This document shows positions 10,639 to 14,368 of a stretch of 14,368 nucleotides of DNA, in pieces. The stretch is from Acanthamoeba sp. SK_2022b (Eukaryota > Discosea > Longamoebia > Acanthamoebidae). The stretch spans positions 1 to 14,368 of the forward strand of contig JANDJZ010001078.1 in the NCBI GenBank assembly GCA_027943245.1. Reading direction: 5' to 3'. Below the pieces are notes generated by a model. The model did not search any database, was not told the DNA's origin, and was given only the letters and a program-made list of their open reading frames with translations. The position numbers and the translations under genes were made by a program. Each line of letters opens with the position of its first letter. Position 1 is the stretch's first letter.

Positions 10639-11921
10639 TCAGGGCTTCGCGCGTGGGCGCGCGAGAGCGATCGGGCGCGCCACACCTTCTTCTGGTCGTA
10701 GGAGGGGATGGGCTTCTGCTCCGAGTTGGGGACGAGGGGGCACTTCCAGAACACGAGCGCCTTGCCGTCATCGCCCGCCGCCACCACCTCGCCCGTGATC
10801 TCATTGGCGCCCTGCAACCTCCCGTGAATTCGGTGGAACTTGCGTGCGTGCGTGCGTGCGCGCGGTAAGAAGATAGATACCAGTCGAGCAAAGATGGCGA
10901 CGATCGGCTTGGAGCTGGTGGAGGTGAGCGTGATCGTGCGGGCCCACCGCGCGCAGTCCCAGAGCCGCACCTGCGTTGGCCATGCGTGTACTCATTTCAG
11001 TTTCCATTTCTCGTTTCGTGCGCGCCGTAGCTGCTACCGGAAGGGGGGGGGGGGATTCCGTGCCTGGCCGTCGACGCAGGCGAAAGCGATGACCGACGAC
11101 CTGGGAAAGAAGTCCACCGCAAGCGCCGCCTTGCCGTCCAGTGCGGCCAGGCTCACATGACGCACTGCTTGAGACTGCGCACATATCACACGCACAACAC
11201 ACGCAACACGCAACACGCGCGCGCAGATGGTGGACAGTTAAAACGGGATGGACGTGGGAGCGGGGGAGAGGATAGGAAGGGACAAGGGGTGTCGCACCAG
11301 ATAGTCGAAGAAGGAAACGATCGAGTCGGTGGTGACTACGAGCCACCTGCCCTCCGGTTTGTCGTCGGTGGCAAGCTTGCCCGCGTCGCTGCCCCCCGTA
11401 TTGGGTCTCTGCGTAGGTGCCAAGATTGAGACTCGCACACGCGCGCGCACGCACACGACAGACACACACACTCCGGGCACAGGCAACGCGGTGCACGCAA
11501 GGTGGCACGATCGAGGAGCGTACTGTGGCCATGAGCTTGTGGTGGATGGTGTAGGAATCATAGAAAGTGAGCGAGTGGATGCTCACGCCCTTCTTCTCCG
11601 GGACCGCGGTGGACCAGTGCTCGGGCCCGAGCGCGGCGATCACCACCTTCTTCTCCACGTTCCATACCTGCACACGCACGCGCGTTTCAGTGCCGGCCAA
11701 ACTCAAAGAGCGCGGCCGTGGCTTCGTTCTTTGCCCTTCGTCTTCGCTCTTTGCCTCGGCTGCCGCGAGGAAAGAGGAAAGGGGAAGGGCGGGTCTACCT
11801 CGATGAGGGAATCGTCGTAGGCGAGAGCGACGAGGGGGAGGACGGGGTGGTGGGCCACCGCTACGGGGCGCGAGCCGGTAGGGTAGTCGGCCTGCAGCAG
11901 TATTTCCCAGCCGTGCTCCAT
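6706..11921 (-). CDS. TSET/TPLATE coat complex subunit, TWD40-1/TTRAY1-like (WD40 + alpha-solenoid)
   Basis: I read 22 exons (ends on the minus strand): 11921-11799, 11667-11524, 11408-11298, 11174-11064, 10970-10881, 10811-10686, 10561-10491, 10324-10192, 10102-9909, 9751-9709, 9569-9514, 9420-9315, 9230-9107, 9012-8864, 8771-8712, 8632-8529, 8441-8349, 8270-8158, 8074-7917, 7828-7614, about 7561-6946, and 6834-6706. Phases match throughout and give about 1,022 aa. Residues 1-380 read as one beta-propeller (SLIEVWNVEKKVV, VRLWDCARW, KALVFWKC, AIVVWALTEHKEV, VCIKDSSKVHML). Residues 383-700 read as a second (GYIYYLREGEAI, SYRHLTVTYDD, SLAWR...LAVLESI, SGPVIGL, FVVWDEECKLCAIAL, LFFATD). The rest is a helical solenoid. 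Order and motifs match plant TWD40-1 (At3g50590), a subunit of the TPLATE/TSET coat acting at the plasma membrane. An acidic, poly-Asn insert sits at about 811-860. The protein is shorter than the plant one (about 1,600 aa). The join between exons 20 and 21 lacks an AG acceptor, and intron 11063-10971 is GC-AG. Confidence 0.75.
7871..7901. repeat. (CA)n microsatellite in TWD40-1-like intron
   Basis: About 15 CA units (TG on the sense strand) in intron 7916-7829. A C run on the plus strand, which is a G run in the sense direction, lies next to the acceptor. Confidence 0.95.
9801..9884. repeat. (TGTCG)n pentanucleotide satellite in TWD40-1-like intron
   Basis: Sixteen perfect TGTCG units plus a partial one (CGACA on the gene's sense strand) fill the middle of the intron 9908-9752. 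The translated Arg-His-Asp-Thr-Thr pattern seen in two frames is an artefact of this tract. Confidence 0.97.
10363..10429. repeat. (AC)n microsatellite in TWD40-1-like intron
   Basis: About 33 units (GT on the sense strand) in intron 10490-10325, the longest dinucleotide tract in the window. Confidence 0.95.
10581..10637. repeat. (GT)n microsatellite in TWD40-1-like intron
   Basis: About 28 units (CA on the sense strand) in intron 10685-10562, ending 17 nt from the acceptor. Its orientation is opposite to the tract in the neighbouring intron. Confidence 0.95.
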
Positions 11922-12296
11922 TACGCTTGCGTTGTGGCGTGCGTCGTTCGCTGCTTCACCGGCTTCTGGTGGTTCAAATATATTTTATAAAATCGTAGAA
12001 AAACAATTTAATCTATTTATGTATTTAATCAACGAAACCAAACAAGCTAACGGAAGCTTCCACGCAGAAAACGAAGAGGATCTTTGGGGGGGGACAAGGG
12101 CTGGAGAAGGTACATATAAACCACAGAACAACGTACGGTGTGGAAGAGATCGTACTGGGCGGCTGTCTCCCCCTTGGTGCTTTTTCTTTTGCGTAGCACA
12201 AGTAATTAATTTTTGAATATAAAAGGGATGGGCACGTAGCCAAGATCGAGTCCCACCGGTGCCCGTTAAGAAAAAAGACAAGAGAAAATCATTTTA
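11922..12296. promoter_or_regulatory. Upstream region of the TWD40-1-like gene and 3' region of uS10m, 375 bp
   Basis: Both neighbours are on the minus strand, so this stretch holds the 3' UTR of the ribosomal protein gene (right) and the promoter and 5' UTR of the coat gene (left). AT-rich patches at about 11978-12025 and 12200-12225 and a G run near 12086 are visible. I see no conserved coding frame and no RNA gene. Confidence 0.5.
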
Positions 12297-12298
12297 TT
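12293..12298 (-). terminator. Polyadenylation signal AATAAA of uS10m
   Basis: On the minus strand the coding end reads TAATAAAATG. The hexamer AATAAA overlaps the stop codon (followed in frame by a second TAA). It is followed by a T-rich stretch. This is a canonical hexamer in a suitable place. Its use is inferred. Confidence 0.5.
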
Positions 12299-12857
12299 AG
12301 GAGGATGGCGTGGATGGGGTGCCGAGAGCGGCCTGGCGGGCTTCTTGCAGAGCCTGAGTGGCGTTGGGCGGGGAGTAGAATGAGCTCAGCTTGTGGTAGT
12401 TGTGCTCCTTCACCTTGATGCTCGCAATAGGCTCCATCGTATCAACAGCAAAATCGACGAATTTGCGGACCTGCTCAGGCGTGCCCTCAATCCAGATGAG
12501 TCGCCTGTGCGTCCTGATCTCGAAGTGCTCGTAGCTTTTCTTGTGCTTGAAAGGACTGCGCAGCAGGGAAAACGTCTTGTGGCGCGTAGGGAGCGGGATT
12601 GGGCCCACTCGCTTCATTCCGACCATCTCGGCCGCGGTGGCGATGTCCTGAGCCACCTTGGCCACTCTAAAATCGACGCAACAAAGGGTTGTGGATCCAT
12701 TAGTAGAAGAACAGTGGCGGCGAATTGCCGGGGGCCACTTCGGATTAAAACATTATCAATGACAAAAGGTGCATATAAGACAATGGGCGCCAAGGAGCGG
12801 TGATAAGCACCTCTTGTGATAGCCAGCAACCACGAGCTCAGCCCTCCTCCAACTCAT
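12297..12857 (-). CDS. Mitochondrial-type ribosomal protein uS10 (S10)
   Basis: Two exons, 12857-12811 and 12666-12297, with donor AG|GTGCTT, acceptor TTTTAG and matching phase 2, giving 138 aa. Residues from about 17 on match bacterial and mitochondrial S10: VKxxGPIPLPT-like KRVGPIPLPTRHKTFSLLRS, then EHFEIRTHRRLIWI, the signature RTHRR loop, and a TPEQVRKFVD helix. Cytosolic uS10 (RPS20) has a different signature (MRIHKRLIDL), so this is the organelle-type protein of the small-subunit head. Exon 1 gives only MSWRRAELVVAGYHKR, a short basic stretch that may act as or belong to a mitochondrial import signal. The C-terminus extends about 30 residues past the domain (Ala/Thr/Ser-rich). It diverges from the CASC3-like gene with 189 bp between start codons. 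The start choice rests on the spliced frame. Confidence 0.85.
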
Positions 12858-13046
12858 CTTTGGCAGGTCTGTTGATTAATCAATCGAATCGAACAACCCA
12901 AAAAGAAAAGGAACAGAAAAGAACACGCGAAAAGAATTGCGTTTTTTTTAGACAGCCAGCAACCAGCGCCATCTGTTGCGTTTGTCCTCAGTTTCCGTTC
13001 CTGTACAGCAACACACAAGGCATCTAACGTCATAAAGCTAAGCTCG
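12858..13046. promoter_or_regulatory. Shared divergent promoter of uS10m and the CASC3-like gene
   Basis: These 189 bp lie between divergent start codons. The stretch is AT- and A-rich compared with the flanking genes. It holds a perfect 12-bp palindrome TTGATTAATCAA at 12872-12883, 15 bp from the uS10m ATG. Promoter function is inferred from position. Confidence 0.55.
12872..12883. promoter_or_regulatory. 12-bp perfect palindrome in divergent promoter
   Basis: TTGATTAATCAA reads identically on both strands. Its core resembles homeodomain/ATTA-type sites. No known factor is assigned. Confidence 0.3.
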
Positions 13047-14368
13047 ATGCGTAGGCGAGGTCTGGAAGCACATTCATCGGATTCAGAGGAAAGTGAGGGC
13101 GAGGTGTCGCCACTGGGATCATCTGAATCCGAGGACAGCGAAAGCGAGGGAGAGGCGGTGCTGGCCAGGCGTAGGGGCGCACGCCGCGAGGAAGATGAGG
13201 GAGAGGAAGGTGGAGCACCTGAATCGCAGCAGAGTGACTCTGACGTGACCGACACCGAAGATGAAGATGAAGATGACGACGATGTCAGCGATGAAGAAAC
13301 CAAGCCTGCGCCCATTGCCATCGCGAAGAGGCCTCCAACTGCTGGCGCTAGCAGGGAGCCAGTCAAGGGAGGAGCAGGACGCGGGGAGGGCGCAGGCGGC
13401 AGAGGAAGAGGTCGAGGGAGGGGAAGAGGAGATGCGCAGCGCACTGCCCAGAAACCCACCACCGAAACCAGCGGAGGCCGGGGTCGAGGGGGCAAAGCGC
13501 CCGTCACTGCATCCCAGCCCCAGCAACAGCAACAGCAGTCGAACCAGGGCGGCAAGAAGCTCGTCTATCGGCCCAAGAATGCCGCGGGCCCTGCCACTGA
13601 CGATGCATCTGCCGCCATTTCGGATGCTACTCAAATGGACAAGTCAGAAGAGCAGTGGGGCGATATGGCTTCGTCGCCTGCCCTGCCCAGGGCATCTGGA
13701 CGAGGTTCCAGGCCTGCACGAGGGAAGAAGGGGAACAGGCGAGATCGCATCAAGAAGGAGGACGCTACTTCTGGCCAGGAGATCGCACCGCCTGAGGGAG
13801 AGGGAGCTGCTCAGCCAGCGCCGAAGCCTCACGAACCCCGACCACAGCGAGGACGAAAGCAGGCCGCTACTCGCGCTCCCGCCACGAAGGGCGGCCAATC
13901 GAATCAAGCAGCAGCACCGACGAATGAGGAGGCATCTGCAGAAGATGGAGCAGAACTGGTAGAAGGCGAAGGCGCCTCTGCAGGCGAAGAGGGCGGCCTG
14001 CCCAAGAAGGACACCAAGAAGAAGCCCGACCCCGATGACCCGCAGTTCGTGCCGCGAGGCCGCTTCTTCATGCACGACGACCGCTACGGCGGCGGCAAGG
14101 GACCCGGCCCTCGACCTCGTGCACGTCCCGAGGAGGCGCACGACACCGAGCAGGAGGAGATATGGATGCACGATGGCTACGAGCGACTCGAACGCGAGGA
14201 GCGCGACGGTCGGGTACACACGCCAACCCTAGTAGTAGTAGTCGAAGCAGCGCTACACGTAGCACAAGTGCAAGGTTGATGCGTTGGGAGCTGACCCGTG
14301 GGCTTGGTTGTCCGCCCTGCAGAAGGGGAGGAACAGACGGCGCGGCAAGCAGGCCGCGGGCGGGCGGG
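13047..14368 (+). CDS. CASC3: Barentsz/CASC3 (MLN51)-type exon junction complex protein, 3' truncated by window
   Basis: Exon 1 runs 13047-14213. The donor is CGG|GTACAC. The next exon starts at 14323 after CCCTGCAG in phase 0 and runs off the window (KGRNRRRGKQAAGGR). The N-terminus MRRRG then Ser/Glu-rich acidic repeats (to about residue 85, with a run of Asp/Glu at 70-86), an RG-rich stretch near 110-130, a poly-Gln run near 158-163, and further low-complexity Lys/Arg/Glu segments precede the Btz core at about 323-378. That core holds DPDDPQFVPRGRFFMHDD and EIWMHDGYERLEREER, the two elements (FFxHD and WxHD) by which Barentsz holds eIF4A3 and RNA. Known role of the family: cytoplasmic and peripheral exon junction complex subunit linking splicing to mRNA localisation, translation and decay. 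The start is the first ATG of the frame and resembles the basic/acidic N-terminus of animal CASC3. Confidence rests on the Btz core because the rest is low complexity. Confidence 0.82.

Noticed and set aside
9071..10891. A 606-aa open frame on the minus strand
   Set aside because: It runs through several introns, including the (CA)n and (TGTCG)n tracts, and only some segments are in the coding frame. The spliced model with matching phases explains the region.

Overview
The window looks like nuclear DNA of an amoebozoan, most probably Acanthamoeba or a close relative. It is GC-rich and gene-dense. Five of the seven genes are cut by several short introns (about 50-170 nt) and a sixth has one. 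The introns carry long (TG)n/(CA)n tracts, C or G homopolymers, or ATTT-rich stretches. One gene belongs to the amoebozoan 34-kDa Ca2+-regulated actin-bundling family. Others have their nearest recalled relatives in plants or animals. No mobile element, CRISPR array, rRNA or tRNA was recognised.

Layout: (1) 61-1307 (+), 3' end of an atypical SEC23-like COPII protein. (2) 1448-2506 (-), intronless actin-bundling-protein homologue. (3) 2767-4361 (+), type II membrane protein, probably glycosyltransferase-like. (4) 4654-6596 (+), NUDT12/NudC-type NAD(H) diphosphatase. (5) 6706-11921 (-), 22-exon WD40 plus alpha-solenoid protein that I read as the TWD40-1/TTRAY1 subunit of the TSET/TPLATE coat. 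(6) 12297-12857 (-), mitochondrial-type ribosomal protein uS10. (7) 13047 to the window end (+), Barentsz/CASC3-type exon junction complex protein, 3' truncated. Genes 1/2 and 4/5 converge with only 140 and 109 bp between stop codons. Genes 2/3 and 6/7 diverge from short shared upstream regions (260 and 189 bp).

Gene models come from reading the frames, matching intron phases and comparing with remembered family sequences. No alignment or transcript was available. Most exon joins keep phase with GT-AG borders. Two need GC-AG introns, and one join in gene 5 has no good acceptor. The genes do not form one pathway. Two belong to membrane-coat systems (COPII-like and TSET), one to the actin cytoskeleton, one to nucleotide metabolism, and one each to mitochondrial translation and mRNA processing. 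I did not find a wholly new biological system. The most notable items are the TSET coat subunit, the atypical SEC23, the actin-bundling homologue with a lost EF-hand loop, and the organised repeats inside introns.
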